A DNA stretch of 64,000 bases from Stutzerimonas stutzeri (GTDB lineage: Bacteria > Pseudomonadota > Gammaproteobacteria > Pseudomonadales > Pseudomonadaceae). Below, piece by piece: positions 16,089 to 26,623 of this stretch. The translations under genes and the position numbers were made by a program. The notes beneath the pieces were generated by a model. That model saw only the letters and a program-made list of their open reading frames with translations, was not told the origin of the DNA and searched no databases. The stretch lies in the NCBI RefSeq assembly GCF_013522825.1, contig NZ_JAAMQZ010000026.1:1-64000 (forward strand). The letters are read 5' to 3'. Positions within the stretch are counted from its first letter, which is position 1; every line of letters begins with the position of its first letter.

Positions 16089-19000
16089 TTACTTGTTGGA
16101 GACTGGAGGCGATTCCGCGCCGGAGTTATCGATACCTACCAGCGTAATTACCGGCTCGCCATCTGGATAACGCCACATTGGCACAGAGATGCTGTTTGAG
16201 CTGAGAGCCTGCTGCTCACCATTGATGAACCAAAGGTTTTTGGCCATGCGGCCATCTTCATCAGTACAAACGGCTTTTGCCAGCCAGGAGGTTCGACCTA
16301 CCACAAGCTCCAGCTTGCAGACCGGGGGCTTATTCCTTGCCACCGAGATATCAACCTGGCCTGTTGCTGTGTGCCCCATTGCGCTGGCAACATCCAGTTT
16401 CACCGTATACACGCCCTCCTCTTCAAGGGTCGCTCGCCCATAGTCCCCTGAGCTTGATAGCGTCTCCCCGTTGAGACTGAACGTTTTGCTGAGTATCTGG
16501 TCCTTGGGATGCCCGCCGGTGATTGATGGTCGGATCAGAACGCCCAGCGGGGCACGATTCGCGTCGTTATCCCCACTCCAGGACAATTTCACATCCCACG
16601 GAATTGGCTCCAAAAACTCCATCTCTGTTTCGGCATAGCTGTAGTTGCCCCGCGAGTCGGTGATATGAGCACCGAATGTGTAGATCCCCGGCTCAGTCAG
16701 TCGAACGATGCGACTGGTCTGGCTGGAGTCCTTGATCATTTCGAGGCCGGCGTAAGGTGGGATATCCCACTCGATGGTCAAGCCCTCGAACTCTCGGAAC
16801 AAGCCAAGAGAGCGAGCCGTCATGGTCAAGTCTGCCGGCGCATACTTGGCTGAGTATTTGGTGTTGATCTTCCACTCAGGCCAGTCGTACGACCAGAAAA
16901 TAAGACGGTGCTGAGTTAGGCCCAAACCGCCTCGATCCTCATACCCATTGATCCAAGATCGGACGCTGATGTAGCTCTCTTCTTTCTCCATGTCCTCCCG
17001 AGTTGGGGTGTACTTCACCTCAGTGGAGTCGACGACTGTGCCGTCAGGCAGGATGAACTCACCATCCATTGTCATATCCATTTTCGGGTACGGCATCATC
17101 AAGTTGGCGACCCAGGTAGCTTCCTTTCCTACCTCAGGACGGCGCGGCCCGATGATCTGGACACGAGGCGGCCGGACAGGTCTAAACGCAACGCCTGCAC
17201 GGAGGGTTTTGTAGACGCGCTTATCCTCTGGTGAGTCTGAGTATTTCAGCCTGGCCGTGAGGTACACACGATCAGCAGAGTTGCGGCTCAGTCGGTAGGA
17301 GCCTTCCCCTGCGGCCCAGGTTTTACCGCGATCCTCCGACCATTCCACAACCATTCCGGTCGTATCGAGCGCATTACCTTTGAGGTCAGTGAGCGTGAAC
17401 GTACCGCTATCGCCAATAAACACGTTTGCTGGGCCTTTAAGGCGGGCAACGGGGACGACATAGGCAATAACTTCAACGGTAGGGGTCATGGATTTCGCGC
17501 CGCTATGGCGGTTCGTCAACTCTGCCCTCAGAAGATATGTACCCCGCTGAAAGACCATGCTGAGCCGTTGCGGCAGCTTCGCATTGGCCTCAACGTCCTC
17601 CCACGTCACACCGCCGTCCTTGCTCATTTCCCAGCGCACGCCACCAAGGTCTCCTGACTGGTAGCGATCGTTGGTGACGGCGTAGAAGCTGCTGCGAAGA
17701 GGAGCTGGGCCGATAACCCGCAATGCCTGGATTGAACCATCGAGAGATTCGCCGTTGAGAACGGAAAGCACCATTGGCGAGCCCGACTCCCGAATCAGCT
17801 CGTATTCCGGCACAGGAGAGCGAACACGCGCTTCAGCAATAATGCGAACCGCCTTGTTCGTCAGCGATTGCAGATCGATCTCAAACTCAACTTCACCGTT
17901 CTCGTCGATGGGCTCCCAATTTGTCATCGGCTCATAGTTCACTCCGGCGGTTGTCGAAAGCAGGCGAATATCCCAGTCGCCCATGCTGCTCAGCCGATAT
18001 GCATCCTCCATGTAACGGGTGTCTTTGATGGCCACGCGGATTGGAAGGCTGACCGTATCCAGGACAGTTCTTTCGTCGTTGAGAATGACAGGGAGAATTT
18101 TGTCGTGAGGCACCGCCAGGAGTGACGCGGTTTTGGTCGTCCTCATCTCTGGCAACGCGGTGTATCCAACGTCAACGGAGTAAGGCGTTACGCTCCACAG
18201 GGGAGCCTCGGCTCCCTCGATGTAGCGCGTAAACCGCTGGGCACGACCGTAACTCGGAATCGTAGACCGTTCGATCACTGCATCTGCCCTGTTGATCGCC
18301 ACGTCCAAGGAGGCTGCGATTGCAGTAACTGATGCGCTCCCAACATAGCCGCCGAGTTGTGAGACTGAATACAGCCCCTCTTTCACCAGGTTGCTTGCCG
18401 GCATATCGATTTCGATCGCCGGCGGCTCGATCACGTTTACGGTGTGCTCCCCGTAGCCAATATCGATTTCCTGACCACTCGGCGTAAACATGGATGCCTT
18501 CCAGGAGATGTTGTTCGCTCCAAGCAGGGTCATTGTTCCTTCCGCGAGTGGCGTGACGGTGTTGCGCTGCTGGGCCATGCCTTCTGGCATCTGCATCCAA
18601 CGGATAAGGCACGATGGGCGGCTCGACCATTGCTGAGCCGTCTTTTTCGCAACGCCTTCATTCGCCGTTGCATCACACACAGGGCCATCGGTGTGACGGA
18701 GCAACAAGGAAAGTTGCTGCACCTTCTGATAGGCCTCTGCCGGTGCAGGCTTCAGGCCAAAGCGGATCTGATCTGCAACCGGAAGGATCTTCAGGTCACG
18801 AGCGAAGCTCGCAACCTTGTGCTTCACGCCGCTAGGGTCAAACACATACGCGGTAGCCTCGATAGCCTGGTTACCCAACGAACTCCCGCCGGCATCCATC
18901 ATCAGGTTGGCCAAGCTACTAGCGTTGCGCCATTCATCGGGCGTTTTCGTCCAAGTGACGTAGCAAGCACGATCCTGAAGTGCATTTTTCGGCTTCGCGA

Positions 19001-22000
19001 CAGTTTCGCTGGTCAAGATGCTGCATGCCCCATTGCTCGGGCTGAAGCTGATTTGAGCCCGGCCGGACGCTTGCAGAATCTCCCATGTATCAGCCGTCAG
19101 TACGCCCTCCGGAGCCCATACGGTTACCGGCACGGAATAGACAGGGCCGGCCATATCGGCGCGACTTAGATAGACCAGCGCCTGGCCATCGACCCCAACA
19201 TCCAGGCCACCTAAACGGGCCTCCAGCAGATCGGCAGTCATTTTCGTAGGTACCAGACGCATACCGGTGCCTTGAGAAAGCTCACGATGCTCCAGTGTCA
19301 CCCCAACCTTCGAATCAGGCGTGACGATGGCGATGATCTCGCCGCCGAGAGCCTGAATCACTTCCTGGTCGGGAATTCGGAGCGCATAGCCACCCAAGCG
19401 GGTTGTCATTTGGTGCTTCACGGCCGGGATGCTCGGGGCCACTGAGGTAGGCTGAACTTCGCGGTCTTTGAACATCTCCCACGCCGGCAAAAGCTTCAGC
19501 ACAACATCTTGATCGACATAGAGGCCATCCTGGTCAATGGCACGAATCTGTACTGAGGTTTCAGCCTGGCCATCGGTCTTATAGGTGATGCTCATTCCCT
19601 CCACCGTCACGTGGCCATGTGCTGGCTGTTTGACGACTTGCAAGGTGTGCGATCCCCAGTTGTTCGGATCGATCACTTTCAGATCGGCCGTTCCACCGAT
19701 TCCTGCATACATCTTCACTGTCGAGGGGGTGATACCTGTTGGTGCAAAATTGAACTGAGTAACAGTGACCTTCCCCTCTCCCTCCACGCTGAGCCCTTCC
19801 TGGTCCGTGGCGCTGAAAGTGAACGAATCTTCCCCATAGAAACCCGGATTAGGGGTGTACTCCATACGGCCATAGAACACACGGACAGTCCCGTGCGTCG
19901 GGTTCGTGAGGATCTTGAACGTATGGCTGTCCCATAGATTGATGTCATGCACCTCAGGATCAACTTGGTCACTCACTTGACCTTCGCGAGCCTGAATGGT
20001 TACTCCCGTCCAGGTAGGGGCGTAATTGAACTTCGCGACATTCACAACCGCGGTCGCTTCAGCCCTCATCCCTGACACGTCCTGCACGCGGTACCTGAAC
20101 TCATCGGGGCCAACGTATCCAGTGTTCGGGGTGTAGGTGAAGCCGGTAGGGGTCGCGACTACAGCGCCCTGGGACGGGCTCGACAGAACTGAATAGGTTT
20201 TCTTCTCCCACGCCGCAGGGAAATCCTCTACCGGAGTTGCGTCCACCGATGAGCTTTCGTTGACGCTGACCGTCAGTTTCGTTGTTACAGGCGGCTCTAT
20301 TACCTGAATGAGCGATTGTCCCTCTTCGAGGGTGATCTTTTTCCCGGTGGTGTCGTAGACGCTAGCCGTCCAGCGGATCGGATACTTCCCGGAACGAGTG
20401 AAAACGCCGGTCAACTCAAGAGGATCGAGCGCTTTGATGCTCAGGTCTTTCGGGATGACCGAGAACTCAATCAAGCACTTCAAGGCACCGCCGCTCATGC
20501 CAGCACTCTTTGCCGCTGCGTCATCACCAGTGATCGAACACGTTGGGCCCGAGCGCTGCGTCATGGTGACGGATGCAGTCTCAATCGCACGAGTAACACT
20601 TTTCTCATGCAGCGATTGGATGAAGGTTGTTGAGCCGGTCGCAGCTTTGACGCTCAGTATTTCCTCACCGCTGCTCAGCAGTACCTTTTCCGTACCCTTG
20701 TTGAATACATAGAGGGAATAAGCGACCTTCTGCTGGCCTGCGTCGAGGACTCGCCCTGTCAGCTGAGTGACCGGGTGCGGTGCACCAGAAACCTCTACTT
20801 GCTGAAGGCCTCGGGGAATGCTCGTCCACTCAAGCAAGCAGATGGGCGACTTGATGGGATCGGCAGACCTTGCCACCGCGGAAGATGTCGTTAGAGGGCA
20901 AATGCTGCTAGCCGAAGCGGACAACTTTACCGTGGTGTCAGTCATTGCCTGTACAGGATTTTTATTGTTGATGCCAAGCGTGACCTTGGGCATCCAGGTA
21001 TTGATATCGGCGTACACCACAGGAGCATTCGGCGCGGAGGTAGAAATGATCACACCATTACTTCCGGTAGCTCCCTGAGTTACCGGAACAACAGGTAGCG
21101 ATATCTTACCGCCGGTACTAGTGAAGTTGAGTTGGCTAATCGTTACTGTTGCCCCCGGATTGACGAGAACACCGCCAATCTTTAGGGGTGTTGCTGCGTC
21201 AGACCTGAGCGTTGCCAGCAGATCATAAACACCAGAAACTGGCGTACCGTCCGCAAGCTTTAGCTGTTCGCTGTTTATCACCACAGAGCCATCGTTACGA
21301 TTGAACTCTTTTGGCACCGCAGGGATATTAACGAGACCATTTACATGACCAACGATCCCAGCCATCTTAGGGCTGTAGAGGAACGTGGTTGAGCCAACAC
21401 CCTTGTTCTGTTGTGAGTCCTGCGCATTGACTCTGAGCGTATAACTCTCTCCAGCCGTTAAGGACGGGAATAGGATCGGGTACTCAAGGCCATAGGTAGT
21501 AGCATTGAGCTTGCGGAACGAAAGAGCAATAGATTCGTTAGCCGGCCCCCCAGTCAAGCTAATCGATGTAATCTTTGGTGCGGGGTCTTTATTGTCAGTT
21601 ACCGTAAAGGTGATTTTGTCGAGTGTATCAATAGAATCACTCACACCCTTGCTTACCGTAACAACTGGCTTTGTCCGATCGCTCTGAAACTTGAAAAGTG
21701 GTAGCTTTGTTATTGCGCCTAGATTTTCGCTAGCAACACCAACCAGATCATGGGAGCCTTCAGGCAGGGTTTTCAGATCGAACTCGTATTCAAAATATTC
21801 ACCAGATGACGATGTGAGTTTTTTGGTAACGCTCAGTGCTGTTCCGCTAGTGTTTTCAAGCCATGCCGTATTGTGACGAAGAGCGTCTTGATACGCGCCT
21901 TGCTGCGGTTGTCTGACTTTGAGAGTCAGTATCATCTCCGAAGAGTTATAGGTATAAGACAGGACTGGCAGATACAGGTCGTTCCACCAGACGTCCGCCC

Positions 22001-23483
22001 ATTGGCCGGTTGCACTCAACGTGCCGTCTGCACTTCTCAGCACGCCTTGATCGTGAAGATATCCAGATGTGCCTTTGCTCAGCGGGACGTTGACTGCGAT
22101 TTCGCATTGGGTCTGCCCGGCAGGAATAGTACAAGTGCCCATGTGAGTAGCCACTTGGTCAAAAGGTCGCGCCTCGACGGTATACCGAACTTTCGAGACG
22201 GTGACAGGTAACTCCTGAGGCGTGACTACCCTGGGCGAATATCTCATCCAGCCTTTGTCGCTAAAGTAATATTCGATACGGCTTATTACGGGCGTTTTAG
22301 GGGCAGACGGATGCAATACTAAATCGTAATGGATAGTTCCTCGCGTGCCCCACTCGCCAAAGTTATAGAACCTGATGTAGTTAACGTCTTCTGCTCGATA
22401 TGGAAGCGACCCGACAAGGTAAACATAGGCCGAATCCTCGCCAACAATCTGGTTCTCTCCAAAACTGTTTGTGAAGCGTATACCCCCTTGTCGGTAGGTG
22501 TGCCAGTTGCTCTTTGGGATTCTCCATGCAAGCCGTATCGGATTAGTTTTGACATAAGATCCGGCGACATAGGGAACAAACCCCTTTAGGCCTGGCGCGA
22601 GAGTAGTTGATACACTTGGGTCATACACACCAAACGGCTCAGTTGGTGCGTTGGCAATGTTGTCAAACATTACCTTCTGACGCTTGGTTACCGTAGAGTT
22701 GCCAGCCTTGTCGGTGACAACAAACTCAAGCCCGAAAACCTCATCCAAGTCTGAGTCAGGGAAGAAGTCTGTCCTGTACTGAATCGAGGCTGTTTTGCTT
22801 TCCTCAGAAAACAGAACATTATGCTCTTTATACAGAGCACCAGACTCCCTATAGACTTTAGCGGTAACCTTGCTAATTCCCGACGGGTCAGAGAAACCGT
22901 CCAAGACGAAGCTCGAATATGTCAAAGCATCGATTGCTGCAAGGCCGAGCTTCCAAACTTCGCCAGTGAGAACGGGATCGCCCCATGTATATGGGCGCGG
23001 GGCAAATGTCCCAGCTATTGGGCCAGCGGTATCAATAACGAGGGGAACGTTTTCAGTTTGAACAACAGCCCCAGCGCTGGACAGAATTTCTGTTTTTACG
23101 GTGTAGCGTCCATCCGGTAGCTTCGGACTGACAAACTCCTCGGCATAGTAGTTCTCACCGTTGTAAGAAATAACGTCGCTAGCCCCAAGCACCTTGGTGC
23201 TTTCCTTTACGAAGACAGGTGTGGCGGCACCGTTAGCAGTCACCGCTATGCGCAGTTTTCGGTCAATACCACCGCTTACCATGAACGATATGCCAGTGGA
23301 TGGGTTGATAAACCCTGTGCCTGGCTCCGTATTGGTTTGAACCCCTGCACTGTTCGTATAGCCGTATTTAACAAGATCGGCATACGCACCATTGATTGGC
23401 ACAATTGCCAAAGCGATAGCGCCCAGAAGCGCACCACTCACTTTATTGAGGAACGATGGCCCTCGGGTCTTTGTCGTACCCAT
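16089..23483 (-). CDS. Giant secreted protein with Ig-like and cadherin-like repeats
   Basis: A 2,464-residue protein with an N-terminal signal peptide (basic start, hydrophobic core, cleavage near AYA-DL around residue 36). The body is a string of beta-rich domains: Ig-like units early, then Big/cadherin-type repeats around residues 1110-1370 with motifs such as FTYTPNTGYVGPDEFRYRV and MEYTPNPGFYGEDSFTFSATD, and further PKD-like units near the C-terminus. No LPXTG, passenger barrel or C-terminal membrane segment was seen. Very large Ig-like proteins are encoded in the transfer regions of IncHI plasmids, where they affect surface contact. It lies between the pilin and traV genes and has its own AAAGGAG ribosome-binding site. 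No tra box was found upstream. Role in cell-cell contact is inference. Confidence 0.75.
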   Translation of the reverse strand: MGTTKTRGPSFLNKVSGALLGAIALAIVPINGAYADLVKYGYTNSAGVQTNTEPGTGFINPSTGISFMVSGGIDRKLRIAVTANGAATPVFVKESTKVLGASDVISYNGENYYAEEFVSPKLPDGRYTVKTEILSSAGAVVQTENVPLVIDTAGPIAGTFAPRPYTWGDPVLTGEVWKLGLAAIDALTYSSFVLDGFSDPSGISKVTAKVYRESGALYKEHNVLFSEESKTASIQYRTDFFPDSDLDEVFGLEFVVTDKAGNSTVTKRQKVMFDNIANAPTEPFGVYDPSVSTTLAPGLKGFVPYVAGSYVKTNPIRLAWRIPKSNWHTYRQGGIRFTNSFGENQIVGEDSAYVYLVGSLPYRAEDVNYIRFYNFGEWGTRGTIHYDLVLHPSAPKTPVISRIEYYFSDKGWMRYSPRVVTPQELPVTVSKVRYTVEARPFDQVATHMGTCTIPAGQTQCEIAVNVPLSKGTSGYLHDQGVLRSADGTLSATGQWADVWWNDLYLPVLSYTYNSSEMILTLKVRQPQQGAYQDALRHNTAWLENTSGTALSVTKKLTSSSGEYFEYEFDLKTLPEGSHDLVGVASENLGAITKLPLFKFQSDRTKPVVTVSKGVSDSIDTLDKITFTVTDNKDPAPKITSISLTGGPANESIALSFRKLNATTYGLEYPILFPSLTAGESYTLRVNAQDSQQNKGVGSTTFLYSPKMAGIVGHVNGLVNIPAVPKEFNRNDGSVVINSEQLKLADGTPVSGVYDLLATLRSDAATPLKIGGVLVNPGATVTISQLNFTSTGGKISLPVVPVTQGATGSNGVIISTSAPNAPVVYADINTWMPKVTLGINNKNPVQAMTDTTVKLSASASSICPLTTSSAVARSADPIKSPICLLEWTSIPRGLQQVEVSGAPHPVTQLTGRVLDAGQQKVAYSLYVFNKGTEKVLLSSGEEILSVKAATGSTTFIQSLHEKSVTRAIETASVTMTQRSGPTCSITGDDAAAKSAGMSGGALKCLIEFSVIPKDLSIKALDPLELTGVFTRSGKYPIRWTASVYDTTGKKITLEEGQSLIQVIEPPVTTKLTVSVNESSSVDATPVEDFPAAWEKKTYSVLSSPSQGAVVATPTGFTYTPNTGYVGPDEFRYRVQDVSGMRAEATAVVNVAKFNYAPTWTGVTIQAREGQVSDQVDPEVHDINLWDSHTFKILTNPTHGTVRVFYGRMEYTPNPGFYGEDSFTFSATDQEGLSVEGEGKVTVTQFNFAPTGITPSTVKMYAGIGGTADLKVIDPNNWGSHTLQVVKQPAHGHVTVEGMSITYKTDGQAETSVQIRAIDQDGLYVDQDVVLKLLPAWEMFKDREVQPTSVAPSIPAVKHQMTTRLGGYALRIPDQEVIQALGGEIIAIVTPDSKVGVTLEHRELSQGTGMRLVPTKMTADLLEARLGGLDVGVDGQALVYLSRADMAGPVYSVPVTVWAPEGVLTADTWEILQASGRAQISFSPSNGACSILTSETVAKPKNALQDRACYVTWTKTPDEWRNASSLANLMMDAGGSSLGNQAIEATAYVFDPSGVKHKVASFARDLKILPVADQIRFGLKPAPAEAYQKVQQLSLLLRHTDGPVCDATANEGVAKKTAQQWSSRPSCLIRWMQMPEGMAQQRNTVTPLAEGTMTLLGANNISWKASMFTPSGQEIDIGYGEHTVNVIEPPAIEIDMPASNLVKEGLYSVSQLGGYVGSASVTAIAASLDVAINRADAVIERSTIPSYGRAQRFTRYIEGAEAPLWSVTPYSVDVGYTALPEMRTTKTASLLAVPHDKILPVILNDERTVLDTVSLPIRVAIKDTRYMEDAYRLSSMGDWDIRLLSTTAGVNYEPMTNWEPIDENGEVEFEIDLQSLTNKAVRIIAEARVRSPVPEYELIRESGSPMVLSVLNGESLDGSIQALRVIGPAPLRSSFYAVTNDRYQSGDLGGVRWEMSKDGGVTWEDVEANAKLPQRLSMVFQRGTYLLRAELTNRHSGAKSMTPTVEVIAYVVPVARLKGPANVFIGDSGTFTLTDLKGNALDTTGMVVEWSEDRGKTWAAGEGSYRLSRNSADRVYLTARLKYSDSPEDKRVYKTLRAGVAFRPVRPPRVQIIGPRRPEVGKEATWVANLMMPYPKMDMTMDGEFILPDGTVVDSTEVKYTPTREDMEKEESYISVRSWINGYEDRGGLGLTQHRLIFWSYDWPEWKINTKYSAKYAPADLTMTARSLGLFREFEGLTIEWDIPPYAGLEMIKDSSQTSRIVRLTEPGIYTFGAHITDSRGNYSYAETEMEFLEPIPWDVKLSWSGDNDANRAPLGVLIRPSITGGHPKDQILSKTFSLNGETLSSSGDYGRATLEEEGVYTVKLDVASAMGHTATGQVDISVARNKPPVCKLELVVGRTSWLAKAVCTDEDGRMAKNLWFINGEQQALSSNSISVPMWRYPDGEPVITLVGIDNSGAESPPVSNK

Positions 23484-23553
23484 CGTGGAACTCCTTTAAC
23501 TCGCGTTGGCAAGCGAAACCTTAGAGTATGTTTTGTTAGGTCTTGAAACGACC

Positions 23554-23582
23554 AAATGCGCCTGCTTTCGCAAGGCGCATTT
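23554..23582 (-). terminator. Hairpin after traV
   Basis: AAATGCGCCT and AGGCGCATTT form a perfect 10-bp stem closing a 9-base loop, ending in TTT. It separates traV from the giant Ig-like gene and would limit readthrough. An additional GGTC-GTTTCAA-GACC hairpin follows at once. Confidence 0.6.
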
Positions 23583-23613
23583 CTGCTCAACCGCCGACAT
23601 TTCGTTTAATGTT

Positions 23614-24114
23614 CTACTTGGCAGAATTAGCCTGTGGCGGTTGAACGATTGTGAGGGGACGCAAGGTTGGTGTTGCCTGGGGGGTTCGTGCACCGATCTC
23701 CCAACGACGCGCTTCTACCTCGGTATAAATGAAGCCTGGAACATACAAATCGCCTTTCTCATCCTCCCACGGATCAACTGCAATACGCATGACTACAGCC
23801 TGCGAGCGGATCGGAAGAGGATTTCTTGCTCTCATCGGCATTGGGGCGTTGTCCGACCCCTCAGCGATAAGCACGCGAGTTGAGCCGGTTCCTGTTGATT
23901 TACCACTGTCGGCCTCAACGCTTTCTTGCTCTTGCTTCAGTTGGGTTTTGTAGTCATCACCTTCAGTTGCCGAATAAACATCTTTCGCGGACATGCAAGT
24001 AACGCCATTTGGCATGCCTTTACAGGCGTACTCACTTGAGCCTACGTTAAGAAGATTCGTGCAGCCGGTAGTCAATGCAGTAATTGCGCATACAAGGATA
24101 AATTGCTTAATCAT
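23614..24114 (-). CDS. traV: TraV, outer-membrane lipoprotein of the transfer channel
   Basis: A 166-residue lipoprotein. The lipobox ALTTGC places the lipidated Cys near residue 18, followed by the TraV pattern of Cys in SSEYACKGMPNGVTCMS. TraV anchors the TraK-TraB core complex to the outer membrane. Start ATG 24114 is preferred over GTG 24117 because AAGGGA is 6 bases upstream. It follows traB after 10 bp in the operon traK-traB-traV. Confidence 0.9.
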   Translation of the reverse strand: MIKQFILVCAITALTTGCTNLLNVGSSEYACKGMPNGVTCMSAKDVYSATEGDDYKTQLKQEQESVEADSGKSTGTGSTRVLIAEGSDNAPMPMRARNPLPIRSQAVVMRIAVDPWEDEKGDLYVPGFIYTEVEARRWEIGARTPQATPTLRPLTIVQPPQANSAK

Positions 24115-24124
24115 CACGATTCCC

Positions 24125-25441
24125 TTAATTGTTTACGTCATTAACTTTTAGAGTTGCTGCATTGAACTTAACGGTCATGCCTTTGTTGACGATAAAGTCA
24201 ACATCGCGCATTGCATCGATTTCAATAACAGGGAAGATGCTTTCAGCCATTTCGAGATAGAAGTCGGCAATTCGCTCAAGAGCCGTGCCAGCCCCGCTGA
24301 AACCGGCCGACTGAAGTGCGTTGCTATCGAATGCCTGCTCGTAAACAGGAGCAACGGTGTCGCCGTTATCGCCAGCGCGAGTGACGTTGATTGTCGGTAC
24401 CTTTTGAACGTTGAACGCGCTTGCGACCCCCTGCATGAAGCCAGCCATAAGGCTTCTTGCGAGGATTTGGCCCTGCTTGCTGACTAGACGGCCGCGGATG
24501 CCTGCCTTCCCATCCTCGCCTGTTGCGTAAGCCTCCAGGCTGGACTCCAGCACCGAACCATCATTGCGTACGCACGACAGGCGCTCCGCTCGCAAATAGG
24601 CTCTTTCCGAGCTGAGGTCACCCCAGCCGCCGGCGATCAGAAAGCATTCGCGAAAGTCAGCCCTGAAGCGGTTAGGAAGGATTGCTTCGTTCTTGATGCG
24701 GATCAGGCTCGGGAAGGGGTCGCGCTGTGCCTGCTTTCCAGTTGGCGCGTCCATACCTGTGACCAAAACGCCAGACAGGATCGATCCAGCGGGCAGGGTC
24801 ACAGAAAGCTCCTCAGGCTTGTCGCTCTTCCCCTCGTCTTCCTTGCCCTTTATCACCCGGATCTTAGGCGTTTCCTTTTTCTCGCTTGATCGTGATTTGG
24901 GGTCTTCCGGTTGCTCAGGTGGAAGGTTCGAATAAACGTCAGTCAGATCTGCTGGCGAGCTCGTTGCTTTGTTGATGAATGCTGATTCACGAGGGGGGAT
25001 AGGGGATCTCGCCTGGGTGGCTGTCGAACTACTCGACGAGGTATCACTACCCTCACCAGTGCCTTTCTTTTCGCGTCCAACCCGCGCCAGCTCCTGCTGA
25101 AGCAGCTGGAGTTCTTGCTCCAGACCGCTCACTTTTTCTTGCGTATTTTTGAGCTGAACGTCCTTTTCTTTCTGTCCCATCACTCGCTCAAGGCGGTTTT
25201 GCTGCGCCTGTAGCTGTCGCAATTGGCTGGCGATGGAGTCCAAGCCCAACGCACGTGGGTCTTCATCGGTGAGGATGGCCTCTACCTGTGGTTTTGCCGC
25301 TGCGCGCGCTTTGCGCTCGGGGCTCGCCGCGTTCATGGCGACGCCAACGATAGTACCGACGACCAGAACCGTCCCACCGATGGCAAGCATCAGCTTGCCT
25401 CTGGGCGTGAGTTTTTCGAGGAATTGCTGAATCGCTTTCAC
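24125..25441 (-). CDS. traB: TraB, VirB10-like core complex protein
   Basis: A 438-residue protein with a GTG start. It has a short cytoplasmic N-terminus, one membrane segment (about 16-38), a coiled-coil region (about 62-125, Gln/Glu/Leu-rich), a Ser/Pro/Lys-rich linker, and a C-terminal VirB10/TrbI-type beta-barrel domain (from LPAGSILSGVLVTGMDAPTG). TraB spans the periplasm and links TraK and TraV to the inner membrane. It is 12 bp downstream of traK. Confidence 0.93.
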   Translation of the reverse strand: MKAIQQFLEKLTPRGKLMLAIGGTVLVVGTIVGVAMNAASPERKARAAAKPQVEAILTDEDPRALGLDSIASQLRQLQAQQNRLERVMGQKEKDVQLKNTQEKVSGLEQELQLLQQELARVGREKKGTGEGSDTSSSSSTATQARSPIPPRESAFINKATSSPADLTDVYSNLPPEQPEDPKSRSSEKKETPKIRVIKGKEDEGKSDKPEELSVTLPAGSILSGVLVTGMDAPTGKQAQRDPFPSLIRIKNEAILPNRFRADFRECFLIAGGWGDLSSERAYLRAERLSCVRNDGSVLESSLEAYATGEDGKAGIRGRLVSKQGQILARSLMAGFMQGVASAFNVQKVPTINVTRAGDNGDTVAPVYEQAFDSNALQSAGFSGAGTALERIADFYLEMAESIFPVIEIDAMRDVDFIVNKGMTVKFNAATLKVNDVNN

Positions 25442-25453
25442 TGATGGTTCCCC

Positions 25454-26494
25454 TTACTGCAACAGGCTTGGACGAGTGGAGCTTTGCGGTACTTCAGTCG
25501 GAACCCGCGTGACTACAAACACTTCTGTTTTCTGACCAGGTTCAAGCACCTCATCTGGCCATGCGCTTACAGCTGCTCGGTGAGGGTGCGTGCAGGAGCC
25601 GTGATCGAACTCAACGGTTCTGGCCGACACGTTCTCGGCGGTGGCCACGAAGACTCGGAAGTCATGGCCCTCGATCAACTGCGACTTGCTGAAATCGAAG
25701 CTGAGGCTTGGCTGCGCACAGGCGGGGATCTTGTTGCCGCTGGTAAGCGCACCGAAGCTGTATCCACGCGGCAACTTGCCTAGCGCCATCTCGCGCATCA
25801 GGGAGCGAAGAGTGTCCATATAGGGCTGAGAGCGCTCCCACTTCCGCGCCTGGCCGCTGTAGTTCGTCGACGAGGTGATTGGCATTCCGCTCGCCAGCCC
25901 TTGTACGTTTTTTGCCAAGATCAGGTTCGCCTGGATGGGAGGCACGCCTTGAGGCAGCAACGTCAGGGAGATGGCGACAGACTCATCGTCCTCAGGGGTG
26001 ACAAACATGGTCACCGGCTTCTCATCCTGAGTCGTGACGTAGATGACGTTTCCGCTTGTAGAAATTTCAGCCTCACTTACCGTCTGGATATGAGGGTTAT
26101 CGAACGGCGTAACCAGACGGTTGATTTGGCCTCTGCTGATCGGAATCAGGGTGTTTGTGCCGCTTGCAACGACCACATCCTGACGAGACTCGACGGGCTG
26201 AACAGGTGTGGGCTTCTTCACAACGCTGGCAGGCACGCTGGGGTTTTCAGCAGAGCCGGGAGTAATGGCAACCAAACGTGGTTTCTTTTCCTCCTGAGGA
26301 TCTTCCTGTCGTTCAGGAACGCTCTCAGGAGAAGGTGTAGGCTTGGCAACCGCTTGAGGCTGCGTGCTGGCTGCAACTGGCATGTTCATGCCTGGAATCT
26401 GGATCTGCTCCTGCGCAATAGCAGGCATTACGGCAGCCATAGCCATTACGAGCGCAGCTGGCTTGAAGAAATGGAGGGAAACTGGAAGTGACAT
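25454..26494 (-). CDS. traK: TraK, secretin-like core complex protein
   Basis: A 346-residue protein with a signal peptide (cleavage near AIA) and a Pro/Glu-rich linker (about 35-110). The VirB9/TraK-type beta domains follow, with TPFDNPHIQTVSEAEIS marking the start of the folded region. It forms the outer-membrane-associated ring with TraV and TraB. Start ATG 26494 follows GAGGTC. It is the first gene of a traK-traB-traV operon with a tra-box promoter 30 bp upstream. Confidence 0.93.
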   Translation of the reverse strand: MSLPVSLHFFKPAALVMAMAAVMPAIAQEQIQIPGMNMPVAASTQPQAVAKPTPSPESVPERQEDPQEEKKPRLVAITPGSAENPSVPASVVKKPTPVQPVESRQDVVVASGTNTLIPISRGQINRLVTPFDNPHIQTVSEAEISTSGNVIYVTTQDEKPVTMFVTPEDDESVAISLTLLPQGVPPIQANLILAKNVQGLASGMPITSSTNYSGQARKWERSQPYMDTLRSLMREMALGKLPRGYSFGALTSGNKIPACAQPSLSFDFSKSQLIEGHDFRVFVATAENVSARTVEFDHGSCTHPHRAAVSAWPDEVLEPGQKTEVFVVTRVPTEVPQSSTRPSLLQ

Positions 26495-26524
26495 CGAGAC
26501 GACCTCTGCTCTGAGATGTCGTCA

Positions 26525-26585
26525 ATTCTGGAGGCCATTCAGCCGCTTGAGTTGCGTTTTCAAGCAGCTTTTGCGTCTGAAAACG
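26525..26585 (-). promoter_or_regulatory. Tra-box operator and promoter of traK-traB-traV
   Basis: The left half CGTTTTCAGACG and right half CTTGAAAAC (26564-26556) form a near-perfect palindrome. The -10 hexamer CAGAAT is at 26530-26525, with 25 bases between, identical in sequence and position to that of the DsbA-like operon. Confidence 0.78.
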
Positions 26586-26623
26586 GAGGGGTATTTTTTG
26601 TAGCCGCGGACTCGCGATACCAA

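Noticed and set aside
16089..23483. Giant protein as an RTX toxin or contact-dependent inhibition protein
   Set aside because: No RTX nonapeptides, no VENN motif, no toxin tip and no dedicated secretion genes next to it.
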